Of a DNA stretch of 64,000 nucleotides, positions 1 to 8,560 are shown piece by piece. The stretch comes from Nitrosococcus wardiae (GTDB taxonomy: Bacteria; Pseudomonadota; Gammaproteobacteria; Nitrosococcales; Nitrosococcaceae). The position numbers were made by a program, and so were the translations under genes. The notes beneath the pieces were generated by a model. The model was not told the origin of the DNA. It did no database searches and was given only the letters and a program-made list of their open reading frames with translations. Position 1 is the first letter of the stretch. Every line of letters starts with the position of its first letter. Location: NCBI RefSeq assembly GCF_004421105.1, contig NZ_CP038033.1, positions 3,863,659 through 3,927,658 on the forward strand, read 5' to 3'.

Positions 1-695
1 ATCTTATCAAACAAGGGAAGAAGTTTGTTTTTCATGTTTTTCTTGAGCTTGGTGATAAGTTGTAAGTCCTGCTCAAACAAGAGGTCGAAGAGGGGCTGAG
101 AAATATACCCCTTATCCCCGAAGAGCTTTCCAAACATCCCTCGGGTCATCTCGGGAACGGGTTGGCGCTCATCGACATTCGCCGGGGTCAGCTTGAAGGC
201 GAGCAGTTCCCCTTCATCGTTGATGATCAAATGCAGCTTAAATCCATAAAACCATCCCATGGAATGCTTGCCCCAGTGGGACTTTTTTCTAAAGAGTTGA
301 TGGGTAGGAGCCCGTTGGCGATGGCAGACGATAATGGGCGTAGAATCAATAAAACCAATACCGCTGACCTGGCCTTTACGGGTGTGCAGATAACTGCACA
401 AGGGAATCAACGCCGAGCTCATCAGTTCCACAAAGCGGGGATAACTGACCAGCATAGGAAAGGCTCCCCGCCAGTATTTCGCCACATAGCCGGTGTAATA
501 GTGCTTAAAGGTGCGATAGTTCGAGCGATGGAAAGCAATGATAATCGTCATCACCTCACTCAGTGACAGGCTTGAGGTTTTTCGCCGCTTTCTCTCGCCT
601 GAGTGTAGAAGCTGCTGATGCCACTGGGGTTCAAACGCTTGGCAGAAATCATCGACCTCACAAAAAACCCGCTCTAAATCTATCATGACCCTCAC
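1..695 (-). CDS. IS982-family transposase, partial (C-terminus beyond window)
   Basis: DDE transposase of IS982 copy 1, read leftwards and running off the window at base 1. Start is GTG at 695 or ATG at 686, as in copy 2. The retained part includes the N-terminal region, the first catalytic Asp in the GFIDSTP motif and the GWFYGFKLH and NVDDRQP motifs. The frame appears open throughout the visible part, so the copy may still encode active enzyme. Confidence 0.85.
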   Translation of the reverse strand, partial: MRVMIDLERVFCEVDDFCQAFEPQWHQQLLHSGERKRRKTSSLSLSEVMTIIIAFHRSNYRTFKHYYTGYVAKYWRGAFPMLVSYPRFVELMSSALIPLCSYLHTRKGQVSGIGFIDSTPIIVCHRQRAPTHQLFRKKSHWGKHSMGWFYGFKLHLIINDEGELLAFKLTPANVDERQPVPEMTRGMFGKLFGDKGYISQPLFDLLFEQDLQLITKLKKNMKNKLLPLFDK

Positions 696-783
696 CTGCT
701 TCTTTGAATAACCCTCTGAACAGGCACATCCTATCTCCTACCCAGGACTATGAAAACAGCCCCCCGCTTATGTCGAACTGACG
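1..783 (-). mobile_element. IS982-family element, copy 1 (cut by window edge)
   Basis: This is the right-hand 783 bp of the same element that is complete at 8561-9562; the constant offset is 8779 and I see only a handful of substitutions over the shared length. The outer terminus here (ending ...CTTATGTCGAACTGACG at 783) matches the inverted repeat of the complete copy. The left end lies outside the window. The element interrupts a gene whose remnant begins at 784. Confidence 0.9.
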
Positions 784-984
784 TTAGATTGGAGCGAGGA
801 TCAATATGGGATTAAAGGGAGAAAGCACTGCCTTGACCATCGGATCTTTGGGCGAAAACTCGCGGCCAAGGGGTTTAACCGCATTAAGATCCAAGGAGGA
901 CGCGGCTTTCAAGGCATCGCCCGCAAAAACTTAGACCCCGGGGAGAGGAGCTTTTTCCGCAACGCCCGGAAGGGGGCGGCCTAG
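784..984 (+). pseudogene. C-terminal remnant of an unknown gene cut by IS982 copy 1
   Basis: Immediately after the IS end the + strand is open for 66 codons and stops with TAG at 982-984. The peptide is basic and contains KGRKHC, RIFGRKLAAKGF and RIKIQGGRGFQG. I do not recognise the family. Because the frame enters directly from the IS terminus with no start codon or ribosome binding site, it is best read as the tail of a gene whose 5' part was displaced by the IS insertion. Confidence 0.5.
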
Positions 985-1024
985 CCTCTTTGAGTTGTCC
1001 AGTCGGGGGGTGTAACCCCCCCAT

Positions 1025-1123
1025 TGGACATTAAGGACATCAAAGGGGCTTTTTAAGAACTTTTTGGTGGTTAATTTCACTAGAGAAAGTTTTTAAAAAG
1101 GGGTTTAATGTCCTTAATGTCCA
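1025..1123. repeat. 99-bp imperfect inverted repeat (MITE-like)
   Basis: TGGACATTAAGGACAT at 1025-1040 is matched perfectly in inverted orientation at 1108-1123 (16/16). The similarity continues inward imperfectly (AAAGGGGCTTTTTAAG against AAACCCCTTTTTAAAA). Just upstream, a G-run and C-run around 1004-1022 form a second small hairpin. It could be a MITE, a strong hairpin terminator for the remnant gene at 784-984, or a protein-binding site; no coding capacity. Confidence 0.6.
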
Positions 1124-1557
1124 CAACCCTCAAAAAGGCAAAGTAGAAAACGGTCTCCTCCCCCCGCGGCATAATGAAGACCCCCTGTTTGCCTCAGTAA
1201 AGCATGTTAAGCGTAGGGTTTGGATTTATTCTCCCCAATGTGAAGCCCAAAAGGGGGGGGTTTGGGATTTTTGCTCCTCAAAACGAGGGACGGGGTCGCT
1301 GGGGGCGAGGATACATTTTCTTGCTTATTGCTACTGGCAGATCGGTCTATTATGTTAGTTGTAGTTTAGGGTTAATATTATTATTTTTCTCAAGAATGCC
1401 ACTGATCCATGTTCCCGATACTGACCAGATAGAGACCTTGTGTCTGCCTTCCTAGTCCATGCCCATCCTTCCAACCAACTAATAGCTCCTCAAACCACAT
1501 TGTCAGATCTTTCCACGCTAAAATCCCCATTTTACTCTGCATTCAGTAGTTCCAAGT
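1124..1557. other. Intergenic stretch without a supportable gene
   Basis: An 83-codon frame at 1204-1455 lacks a ribosome binding site and family resemblance and crosses a G7 run; I do not call it. I see no RNA gene or ordered repeat here. Confidence 0.5.
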
Positions 1558-2706
1558 TCATACTGTAGCTGAATAGGATTGCTCAACGATCACAACGTCA
1601 ATGATTTCCAATGTTTCTTGAGCAAGGTCAGCCAGCCACATCAGCAAAGTTCTAAAGGGCAGCTTGCCGAGATTGAGCCGCCGCCCGCCGCGCCGAGGCG
1701 TTGCCAGAGAGGACCAGTGAACCCAGACCCAGAGATTACGTAGCTACAGTGCGATACCGACAAATAACAAGTGCAAGGCCGGATGACGGGTGGTGGTTTT
1801 GATGCAGGCTTCATTGACTTGCCGATAGCTCGTTTCAATCCCAAACCGAAGCCGGTAGGTTTGATAGACCCATGGGGTGGTTTTCGGTCGGATCCCCCAG
1901 AAGGCATAGAGCAATGTTTGTCGGCCACGGCGCCGGCGACGACCTTGCCCGTTACGACAGTGAATGCAGATCGAGATACGGATTTTTCGCTGAGCGGCAT
2001 GGGTCAGCGTGTAGCGCGCCCAACCGCTACGTTTCTGAACCGCAAAGAGACGTGTGCCGCTTGGACCGCGAGGGTCACTGGCTTTGCGTCCTCGGCAGAT
2101 CACCGGCATCAAAAACGCCAGGCGCGCGGCCTGCAGGTAATAGATGACCTCCACACTGTAAAAGCCGCGGTCCAACAGCACTAAACGGGGCTTAACCCCG
2201 GCCTCGGCCGCGCGGCGTAGCAAACGTTTCAGCACCTCCTTCATGGAGGTCCCTTGGGCAACCCGCGTCAGGGCTACAGTATAACGTCGGCTGTTGTTCG
2301 CAAGATAATACGTGGCGTAGGCGTGAAAATGGCTCGTCCCCCTTTTAGCTTGGCTGCGGTAAATCTCTTGGCGGTTACGATACGGCTGACCGTGATAGGG
2401 TCCCAGATTCAAATCTACCGCTAAGCGGCAGCGACCTTTCTTGAGCACCGCCTTGGGCAGTTGGGCCGCAAAGCTGGCATTGAGTTGGCGCTCCACTTGT
2501 TCTACCTCCCCACACAGCTTCACCAGCGCATTACGGGTGGCCTGGTCACTCGGCGCACTGCGTAGTCGTGAACAGGCCGCAGCCAACGAACGCACCTGCG
2601 CGGCAGCATAGAACAAGAGGTGCAGCAACGCGCTGACCGTACACTTCGGCCCCAAATCTCGCCAACCTAAATGCGGCAACAGCATCCCAGCCGCATGGCC
2701 ATACAT
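1558..2706 (-). pseudogene. IS4-superfamily (ISH3-like) DDE transposase with in-frame amber stop
   Basis: Starting at ATG 2706, the product carries the DDE signature of an IS4/ISH3-like transposase: AVDLNLGPYHG (first Asp), LLLDRGFYSVEVIYYL (second Asp) and YRLRFGIETSYRQV (Glu). Reading stops at TAG 1744-1746 after 320 residues, just past HLLFVGIAL. The same frame then continues for 61 more codons (LRNLWVWVHWS..., typical of the family's tail) to TGA at 1558-1560. A single nonsense mutation therefore removes the C-terminal segment after the catalytic Glu. Terminal inverted repeats of this element were not found. The family name is from motif recall and is less certain than the DDE assignment. 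Confidence 0.75.
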
Positions 2707-3225
2707 CCTCCTTTGGCGTCATCATAGTCCGGGGTGAGTGCATCGATTTTCCTCCTGGAGTTATGAGTCTAACTTCCAGTATAAGGAAATCGGTGCGCTC
2801 CCCCTAACTGATTAGTTTTGTTGAGCGTTCAAACTTTCATCTACTGTGCATTTGCTATAAATCCCTCTCAAAAATATCCCCCTATAGGAAGACCTACACT
2901 CTTAAGTTTTCAGTGTTGATGCCGTTATTTTTAGGCATGCTCTGCACGCAGGGCAGGCGCGCTTGCACATATAAATGCATAGACATGTGAGCTATAACGA
3001 CCAAGCTTATAAGATCCTTATGAAGTAAGGCGTCTAAACTAGCCATTAACAGAGCCGTGTTAATGGATTAGCGTAAAGCCAATAAAAAGCTTAACTATTA
3101 AACAGTGTAATAGCAGAGCTTCAAGATATATATTTGTTCAATCTTGGTAGCAGATTTTCTTACCTAGCAGAGGTTGTATCAGTGGTATGCATCAAAAAAT
3201 TTAGCATAATACTACGGCTATTGTC
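2707..3225. other. AT-rich intergenic region, no gene seen
   Basis: About 520 bp between the transposase remnant and the J-domain gene. It becomes AT-rich toward 3200 and presumably holds the promoter of the J-domain gene. No open frame, RNA gene or repeat that I can support. Confidence 0.5.
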
Positions 3226-4158
3226 ATGAAGAATAAGCTACGAACTCATTACGATAATCTCCAGGTTACTGAAAATGCTAGCGATGAAGTAATCAAGGGT
3301 GCGTATAAGTATCTTTCCCAAAAATGGCATCCTGATAAAAATCCAGAGTGTCGTGAGAAAGCTGAAAAAATTTTGCGCATTATAAATGCGGCATACGAGG
3401 TCTTATCAGATCCTGAAAAGCGCCGAGCGCATGACGAGTGGATTCACGAGCAACGGAAAAAGCAAGAGGCCGCACAAGGTAAAAAGGAAGAAAATAAAGG
3501 GGAAAACCAAGAGCACGAAGAGAGCGAACGAACACAAGAAGAAATAGAAAGGGAAAGAGCACGGCAAGAGCGGGAAAGACAGATAGAGCTGGAAAAGCTA
3601 CAAAGTCAGCAAGCGGTAGTACGTGAGTATGAGAGGAGGGCAGCAGGCAAAGGTTTTAACAATGTGAGAGCGATTCTAGTAACCCTTGCTAATATGGGAG
3701 CGACGCTAGCCACTCTTGCTATATTCGGTTATTTGACTTTTCAAATTAATTCCCAGCAGTCTATCGACATTACTGCCGCTGCGCTAGCTATCGGGATGAT
3801 ACTAGGTCTCTTGCTGTTTGGAATAGGACGTTTCTTCATTGGTACACGCGGGCCGAGGTATTCAAGCATGGTGTTCATTAGTACTGTCCTCGTGTGTACA
3901 ACCATCGTTGGAGTACGGTACGTGGTTGGGCCTAGCCAGAAGACATTCACTTCCACACAGCCCTCCTATGATAAATTGCTTGTAGACTATGAAAGAAGAT
4001 ATCCCAAAATCAATTCGCCTCAGGCAGAGAAAACACAATTGCCCTTTCATACCCCGTCCATTGAAAGCACCCCAGGAAGACGCAATTGCGAGCTTAAATC
4101 CGTTATGACAGATAGAGATTACCGGGCGTGCGGGATTACACCACCACAAGCCCGTTAA
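3226..4158 (+). CDS. Membrane-anchored J-domain protein
   Basis: 310 residues. The N-terminal ~70 residues form a J domain (THYDNLQV, then the invariant HPD at residues 35-37, then AYEVLSDPEKR), which stimulates the ATPase of an Hsp70 partner. It is followed by a highly charged Lys/Glu/Arg coiled-coil stretch (about 75-145). Residues about 150-230 hold two or three hydrophobic membrane-spanning segments, ending with a ~75-residue soluble tail. The G/F-rich and zinc domains of classical DnaJ are absent, so this is a specialised type III J protein tethered to the membrane. No Hsp70 gene is adjacent. It stands alone upstream of a nuclease-like/HTH pair on the same strand; a functional link is speculative. 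Confidence 0.85.
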   Translation: MKNKLRTHYDNLQVTENASDEVIKGAYKYLSQKWHPDKNPECREKAEKILRIINAAYEVLSDPEKRRAHDEWIHEQRKKQEAAQGKKEENKGENQEHEESERTQEEIERERARQERERQIELEKLQSQQAVVREYERRAAGKGFNNVRAILVTLANMGATLATLAIFGYLTFQINSQQSIDITAAALAIGMILGLLLFGIGRFFIGTRGPRYSSMVFISTVLVCTTIVGVRYVVGPSQKTFTSTQPSYDKLLVDYERRYPKINSPQAEKTQLPFHTPSIESTPGRRNCELKSVMTDRDYRACGITPPQAR

Positions 4159-4261
4159 TCAGGGAATGAAGGGATTCTAGTTCCTGTAAGAACAACAATA
4201 AGCTACTAATAATTAATTTGATCTCATTTTCTTCTTCTTATCAAAGTGTCGCTTTTAAAAT

Positions 4262-4861
4262 CTGCAAGACATTAAAATTAACAGTGAATTAAAACGCCTG
4301 ATCAAAATCTCTGGCACTGCTCTCGAAGCTGAAGACAGGTTTCTACGTGAAGCTATTGCGAAAAACCAAACTGCCTACCCCAGCGGAAAAGGCGGAATTT
4401 TAAGAATCAACAATGAACGCTACTACCAGTTTATTATCTTGCGTGCCCTTGTATCGTCTTTTCCATTTACCGCCGAAGTTGAAATCAAATCACACGATCT
4501 TATACTTAAATATCCAGACGATGCATCTAAGTGGTTTGCAGTTATCGAAATGAAGCGGTGGATGAGCTCTAAGGGTGAGCAGGAAATTCCAAGTGTTATT
4601 CGAGACATCAACGATAAACTTCGCCCTTCTCATGCTAAAAACACTCTCATGCTAATTTTCTCAGCAAGCACATCTGGCACAATAAACACTCATCTTGGTT
4701 GGCTGTCAAAGCGGCTTGGAATTTCTCAGGTAGAGGACTGCTCCGCGTGGGAAAGTTATTATTTTCCCACAGTGAATGAGGTAGGGAAAGATGTTGAATT
4801 TTGGTTAGCTAGCTACCAGGTTAACCGCGCCAATATGGCGCCAGCAAATTATGGAACTTGA
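4262..4861 (+). CDS. Putative PD-(D/E)XK-type nuclease-like protein, start uncertain
   Basis: The frame opens after TAA at 4256-4258 and contains no ATG; CTG 4262, ATT 4271 or TTG 4439 are the only possible starts, and similarity-like secondary structure begins well before 4439. The middle carries LILKYPDD followed ~10 residues later by FAVIEMKRW, a spacing like the D...ExK core of PD-(D/E)XK nucleases. The C-terminal half has an alternating strand/helix pattern. The stop overlaps the ATG of the downstream HTH gene (4851), indicating coupled translation. It may be a 5'-truncated relic that lost its real start. Function is inferred from one motif only. Confidence 0.45.
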   Translation: MQDIKINSELKRLIKISGTALEAEDRFLREAIAKNQTAYPSGKGGILRINNERYYQFIILRALVSSFPFTAEVEIKSHDLILKYPDDASKWFAVIEMKRWMSSKGEQEIPSVIRDINDKLRPSHAKNTLMLIFSASTSGTINTHLGWLSKRLGISQVEDCSAWESYYFPTVNEVGKDVEFWLASYQVNRANMAPANYGT

Positions 4862-5528
4862 AGAAGCAATAAGAATAATCAAATCGCTTGCTGATGGTAT
4901 AGATCCTAAAACAGGAGAACCATTTCCAGAAGATAGTCCCTATCATTATCCCGATACTGTTCGCGCTCTTTTTTCTCTGCTTTTCGCAATAAATAACATA
5001 CATTTTGATAACACTAAAATCCCACTTGCAAGAGCAGGACAACCTTGGTCGGATAAAGAGGACTTATTCCTCAGGCGTTCATTTGAAAACGGAATATCAA
5101 TTGGGGAATTATCAAGCAGGCATCTGCGAACAAAAGGTGCTATTCGCTCTCGCCTTGAAAAGCTTGGCCTGTTAGTTAGTGACATTAATAATACAGTGAT
5201 TGAGTGGCGCCATGAAGAAGATTTTTTAAGGGCTGAACAAAGCTATTACGATCCAAGTAATGATTTAAATCAAGAAGGGGAGGAAGGTAGTTATCAGATA
5301 GATGACTATGAAACCGTATACTACGAAGACTATGAACTATCAGAATATGATTTAAATCAACCGTACTTAGACGAATACCAAAGCAGTTACCAAGCTGAAG
5401 AATGGGGCGGAGAAGCTAATGATTTAGATTCGAATGACTGGGAAGTGATTTTAGGTGGTCCAGATGATGAAGATCTAGAGAGACAATATGAGGAGTTTGA
5501 GAATTATAGTCTAGATGATGATTTATGA
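4851..5528 (+). CDS. HTH-containing DNA-binding protein with acidic tail
   Basis: 225 residues. The N-terminus (MELEEAIRIIKSLADGIDP...GEPFPEDSPY) and the following PWSDKEDLFLRRSFENG...ELSSRHLRTKGAIRSRL segment match a widespread small domain that pairs a leader motif with a Myb/SANT-like helix-turn-helix. The last ~90 residues are extremely acidic and tyrosine-rich (repeated DDYETVYYEDYE-like runs) and probably disordered. It overlaps the upstream nuclease-like gene by 11 bp. The domain often accompanies nucleases or helicases in bacteria (recall), which fits its neighbour. Exact function unknown. Confidence 0.65.
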   Translation: MELEEAIRIIKSLADGIDPKTGEPFPEDSPYHYPDTVRALFSLLFAINNIHFDNTKIPLARAGQPWSDKEDLFLRRSFENGISIGELSSRHLRTKGAIRSRLEKLGLLVSDINNTVIEWRHEEDFLRAEQSYYDPSNDLNQEGEEGSYQIDDYETVYYEDYELSEYDLNQPYLDEYQSSYQAEEWGGEANDLDSNDWEVILGGPDDEDLERQYEEFENYSLDDDL

Positions 5529-6493
5529 TTTAGATGAGGAGTCCCGCTGTATTCTGAACGCAGAACCCAATAACAAAATTTTAGTTTCCTACCGCCTCTG
5601 GGCCCCTCCCCCCGGCCTCCCAGAAAGCCACCCCCCTTCGGATTTTGCTTTTTCAGATCTCCGCCGGGGGGCCCCAAGCGCCACAAACTTTTCCAAATTT
5701 TTCGCCAATCTCTCCCAGGCCGCTCGTCCCTCGCCGCCCCATAGAAAAATACACCTAATCCAAACCAGAGGAAAGAGGAGATGAAGACCCACGTGCGAAG
5801 CGCAAAGTGCTTTAATATCAGCACTCAAGACCTAGCACCCTACCACTCCAACTCAACCTTTTTCCCAAAGTAATAACCCTTGTGGGGGTTCCAAGGAACT
5901 TCGCCCCTCGTACTCCGTTCTTCGCGCTGGGTACCGAGTGACTTCGCTGCAAAGCACGAAGTCACATTGTCTCTTTATTTCATAGATAAAGTGTTTCGGT
6001 GGCTAGGAACACTGGACGGCGCTCGACGTGACGATGTGGCAAGGTCGCTAAGAGCGCAATCACCTTGTGCCTGGGTAAAGGTTATTGTTTACTGGGCACG
6101 CAGTGACTTCGATCAATGGCACGAGATGGCGAAGTGTGGTGCGGCTTGGCAGCGAGGTTCGCGGGGGCTCCGTTCAAGGGGCGTGGGAGCGAAGGGCGGC
6201 GTCGGCACGGTGATAAGCCGCGCTATTATCTTTGAATAAATATATTGGGTTAATTTTTATGTAAAAAGATGGTGAATATATATATATATGTAATGGTGTT
6301 ATTAATGATGCTATTCATAGGTGGTGGTTGCGCCAAGGAAATGGCAAGAGATCTATCTGCTTAAGGAAAGCACATGGGAACGCAAGGTATTAGCCGGAAG
6401 ATGGTTCCTTAGCACTCACTCATGAAAGATAGCGCATGCTTTTTACTAAGAACCCTTCTATCGATTAACACCCCATTAGGTTGCCAGTAAATC
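5529..6493. other. Long non-coding or decayed stretch
   Basis: Nearly 1 kb without a credible gene. 5590-5720 is very C-rich, then 5880-6239 has an open frame of 119 codons with no ribosome binding site, biased residue use and no recognisable motif. A partial dyad GACTTCG...CGAAGTC lies near 5940-5965. 6275-6290 is an (AT)n run. I interpret the block as decayed DNA, possibly recombination debris. Confidence 0.45.
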
Positions 6494-7023
6494 ATGAATG
6501 GACTGGCCGAAGTATTAAATGCACTCGCCGCCCTAGCATGGCCCACATTGCTAGGAATTGCATTTATTAAATTGTGGCCAATGCTTCGAACTATTATCGA
6601 GTCTAGAAATTTTACTATTAAATTGGGCGACGCCGAGTTGACGGTGCAGGACGCCTCGGATCAGTGACGCTGGCAAATTGAAGATTTGCAGAAATCAAGT
6701 TGCCGCCCTACTTCCTAACACGGCAGTAACGGACCTGAAACCCTCCGAACTCCCCCCAATGCCCAAGCATAAATCCATTCTGTGGGTGGATGATAAACAG
6801 GGCTAACGCATGAAATTCTGAGAAGCTATATTTCTCAATATATTACCCATAACCGCCAGTTTTGAGGTGGGTTGATAATCAACTGATTCAATTAGCTTCT
6901 GGTTTTTTCATGCGTTAGCCCTGGGATGATAAACCGAAAAATAACACCCACAAGTGGCGAAAGTTCAGAAACGATGGCTTTCGTGTTGCTCAGGTGAAAT
7001 CCACCTCTGAAGCTTTATTATTA
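6494..7023 (+). pseudogene. Decayed gene with membrane N-terminus and receiver-like domain, split by a MITE
   Basis: ATG 6494 starts a 57-codon frame (MNGLAEVLNALAALAWPTLL...) with one transmembrane segment and an ELTVQDASDQ end at TGA 6665. Homologous-looking coding sequence resumes downstream in another frame (QVAALLPNTAV...LPPMPKHKSILWVDDK), is interrupted by the 126-bp inverted-repeat element at 6798-6923, and continues as DDKPKNNTHKWRKFRNDGFRVAQVKSTSEAL. The ILWVDDxPxNN...GFxV...ST.EAL pattern is that of a response-regulator-like domain found C-terminal to short membrane anchors. At least three lesions (stop, frameshift, insertion) plus loss of the C-terminal half make it non-functional. 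Confidence 0.65.
6798..6923. mobile_element. 126-bp MITE with 18-bp terminal inverted repeats
   Basis: The ends read CAGGGCTAACGCATGAAA and its exact inverse, followed inward by a second matched block AGAAGCT. The element is flanked by a 10-bp direct repeat GGATGATAAA (6788-6797 and 6924-6933). Removing the element and one repeat restores the codons ...WVDDKPKNN... of the interrupted gene. No coding capacity. A 10-bp duplication is typical of IS4-type transposases, but no matching full-length element is in the window. Confidence 0.8.
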
Positions 7024-7126
7024 AAAAGCCACTTAAAATCAAGCCTTTTAGGGCTTTTCTACTACCTTGTGATGCCCTTATGGTGTGTATTGACAATATC
7101 AATACGCTCTGCTTATTCTTTTAAGT

Positions 7127-7420
7127 ATGGACGAAGACTTCGAACTGAATGGGATCAAGTTTATCTGGAACCAAGAGAAGGCCCGCGCCAATCGTGCCAA
7201 GCACAAGGTGGCTTTTAAACAAGCCGCAGAGGCTTTCTTTGATCCCTTCGTTCGGGTTGTAGATGCCAGTCGTCATGAAGAAGCCCGCGATGCCCTGATT
7301 GGGATGGATAAACGATGGAATCTGCTGTTTGTCGTTCACGTTCTTCTGGAAGAAGATAAGATTAGAATCATTTCTGCGCGTAAAGCGACTCGAACGAAAA
7401 GACAGTTTTATGAAAATTGA
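7127..7420 (+). CDS. brnT: BrnT-family toxin (type II toxin-antitoxin)
   Basis: 97 residues with the BrnT pattern: KFIWNQEKARANRAKHKVAF near the N-terminus, AAEAFFDPF, then a C-terminal RIISARKATRTKRQFYE. BrnT is a RelE-fold ribonuclease neutralised by the ribbon-helix-helix protein BrnA. Toxin precedes antitoxin, as is usual for brnTA, and the two overlap by 11 bp. The frame looks intact. The preceding DNA is a decayed gene, so the promoter must lie within 7024-7126. Confidence 0.85.
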   Translation: MDEDFELNGIKFIWNQEKARANRAKHKVAFKQAAEAFFDPFVRVVDASRHEEARDALIGMDKRWNLLFVVHVLLEEDKIRIISARKATRTKRQFYEN

Positions 7421-7694
7421 GCAACTGAAGAAACGGCTTGATCGGAACCGGCCGATGACTATGGTGACGCTCCGTATACCGGAAGATGTGGTTGAAGATT
7501 TGAAGCGTGTTGCGCCCTTACTCGGCTTTTCGGGTTATCAACCTTTGATTCGCGCTTACATCGGTCAAGGCCTCAGAGAAGATTTAGAGAGGCTCGAGAA
7601 CGAGACAGTCTCGGCCTTAGTGGCGAGTCTGAGACGCCGGGGTGTCAGCGAAGAAATAATAGAAGAAGCTTTAACTGAGGCCACTCACGGGTAA
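7410..7694 (+). CDS. brnA: BrnA-like antitoxin
   Basis: Start chosen at ATG 7410, inside the last codons of brnT; upstream in-frame codons belong to the toxin gene. 94 residues: MTMVTLRIPEDVVEDLKR is a ribbon-helix-helix-like DNA-binding strand, and the rest is helical. It should bind and repress the brnTA promoter and sequester the toxin. Assigned chiefly from gene position and the RHH-like segment. Confidence 0.75.
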   Translation: MKIEQLKKRLDRNRPMTMVTLRIPEDVVEDLKRVAPLLGFSGYQPLIRAYIGQGLREDLERLENETVSALVASLRRRGVSEEIIEEALTEATHG

Positions 7695-7903
7695 GTCATC
7701 GTGTAGACCTCTCCTGAGGAATTTTTTTCTTGGGTTCCCGCATCATTTTGTATATGGGTCTATAACGGGATGCTTCCTCTAGGTCTTAAAGAGCCCGGTA
7801 AGGAGAGCTACCTTCAAAATGGGTGATGGCCACTTACCGCTAGGACTACTTTAATATTCAGGTGAAAGTCGGCAAAGCCCCCGTTTGACAGAACAGGGTA
7901 AAA

Positions 7904-8089
7904 ATGAAAGTAGAGGAGGTCATTCCAATGCTTGAGTACGAGGGTGGGTATCTTGTTCAGGTACGAGGTAGCCACCGCCAGTTCAAGCATCCCAAAAAGC
8001 CCGGAAAAGTCACCGTGGCCGGCAAACCCAGCGTGGATGTTCCGCCGGGGACGCTCAACACTATCCTGAAGCAGGCGGGTCTAAAGTGA
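7904..8089 (+). CDS. hicA: HicA-family toxin (mRNA interferase)
   Basis: 61 residues, usual HicA length, with the dsRBD-like pattern GSHRQFKHP carrying the catalytic His, then GKVTVAGKPSVDVPPGTLNTILKQAG. HicA cleaves mRNA ribosome-independently. The hicB gene follows after about 10 bp. The pair lies 210 bp after brnTA on the same strand; the 7695-7903 interval has no gene. Confidence 0.9.
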   Translation: MKVEEVIPMLEYEGGYLVQVRGSHRQFKHPKKPGKVTVAGKPSVDVPPGTLNTILKQAGLK

Positions 8090-8099
8090 GGTGCAGAGG

Positions 8100-8315
8100 A
8101 TGAGAGATAGGGTCGTGATTGAGCGAGGCCCCAAGAGTTGGGGCGCGTATGTGCCCGATCTTCCCGGCTGTGCCGCTGTAGGGGAGACGAAAGAGGAGGT
8201 TTTAGAGCTTATCCAAGGGGCCATTGAACTTCACTTGGAAGAGCTTAGAGCGGACGGCGAACCCCTCCCCGAGCCCCATTCGGAGGCGAGCTATGTGGAG
8301 GTGTCCGCTATCTAG
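8100..8315 (+). CDS. hicB: HicB-family antitoxin
   Basis: 71 residues from ATG 8100, preceded by GAGG at a suitable distance; GTG 8091 is an alternative. Motifs WGAYVPDLPGCAAVGETKEEV and AIELHLEELRADGEPLPEP are the HicB RNase-H-like antitoxin domain. It lacks an obvious C-terminal DNA-binding domain, as in short HicB variants. It forms the neutralising partner of HicA. Confidence 0.9.
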   Translation: MRDRVVIERGPKSWGAYVPDLPGCAAVGETKEEVLELIQGAIELHLEELRADGEPLPEPHSEASYVEVSAI

Positions 8316-8560
8316 CTCTTTCCGTCCATTAGGAAGCGGGAACTCTTCTGTTTTCGCGGGCAGGTCAATCGAATTAAAGGGGCCAATAAATTCACTCTAG
8401 CCGCGATGTAACACTGCCCGTGAACGCGTTGTTCCACTGTCTCTACTGAAGAAGCACCGTGTACGTTAGGGGCGCGGGACCCAGCTCCTTCTAGTGGCGG
8501 AAGCTGCCAATACCAACCCAGGCGCGAAAGGCAGCCGAAGCCCTTCGCCCTTCTCTACGA

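Noticed and set aside
162-566. 134-codon + strand frame repeated at 8941-9345
   Set aside because: It is the antisense shadow of the IS982 transposase; its duplication simply reflects the two IS copies.
1204-1455. 83-codon + strand frame
   Set aside because: No ribosome binding site, passes through a G7 run, no family features.
5515-6239. Open frames in the C-rich and following region
   Set aside because: Biased residue composition, no start signal, no motifs; likely decayed DNA.
6994-7218. 74-codon frame before brnT
   Set aside because: It is the tail of the decayed receiver-like gene running out of homology and overlapping brnT.
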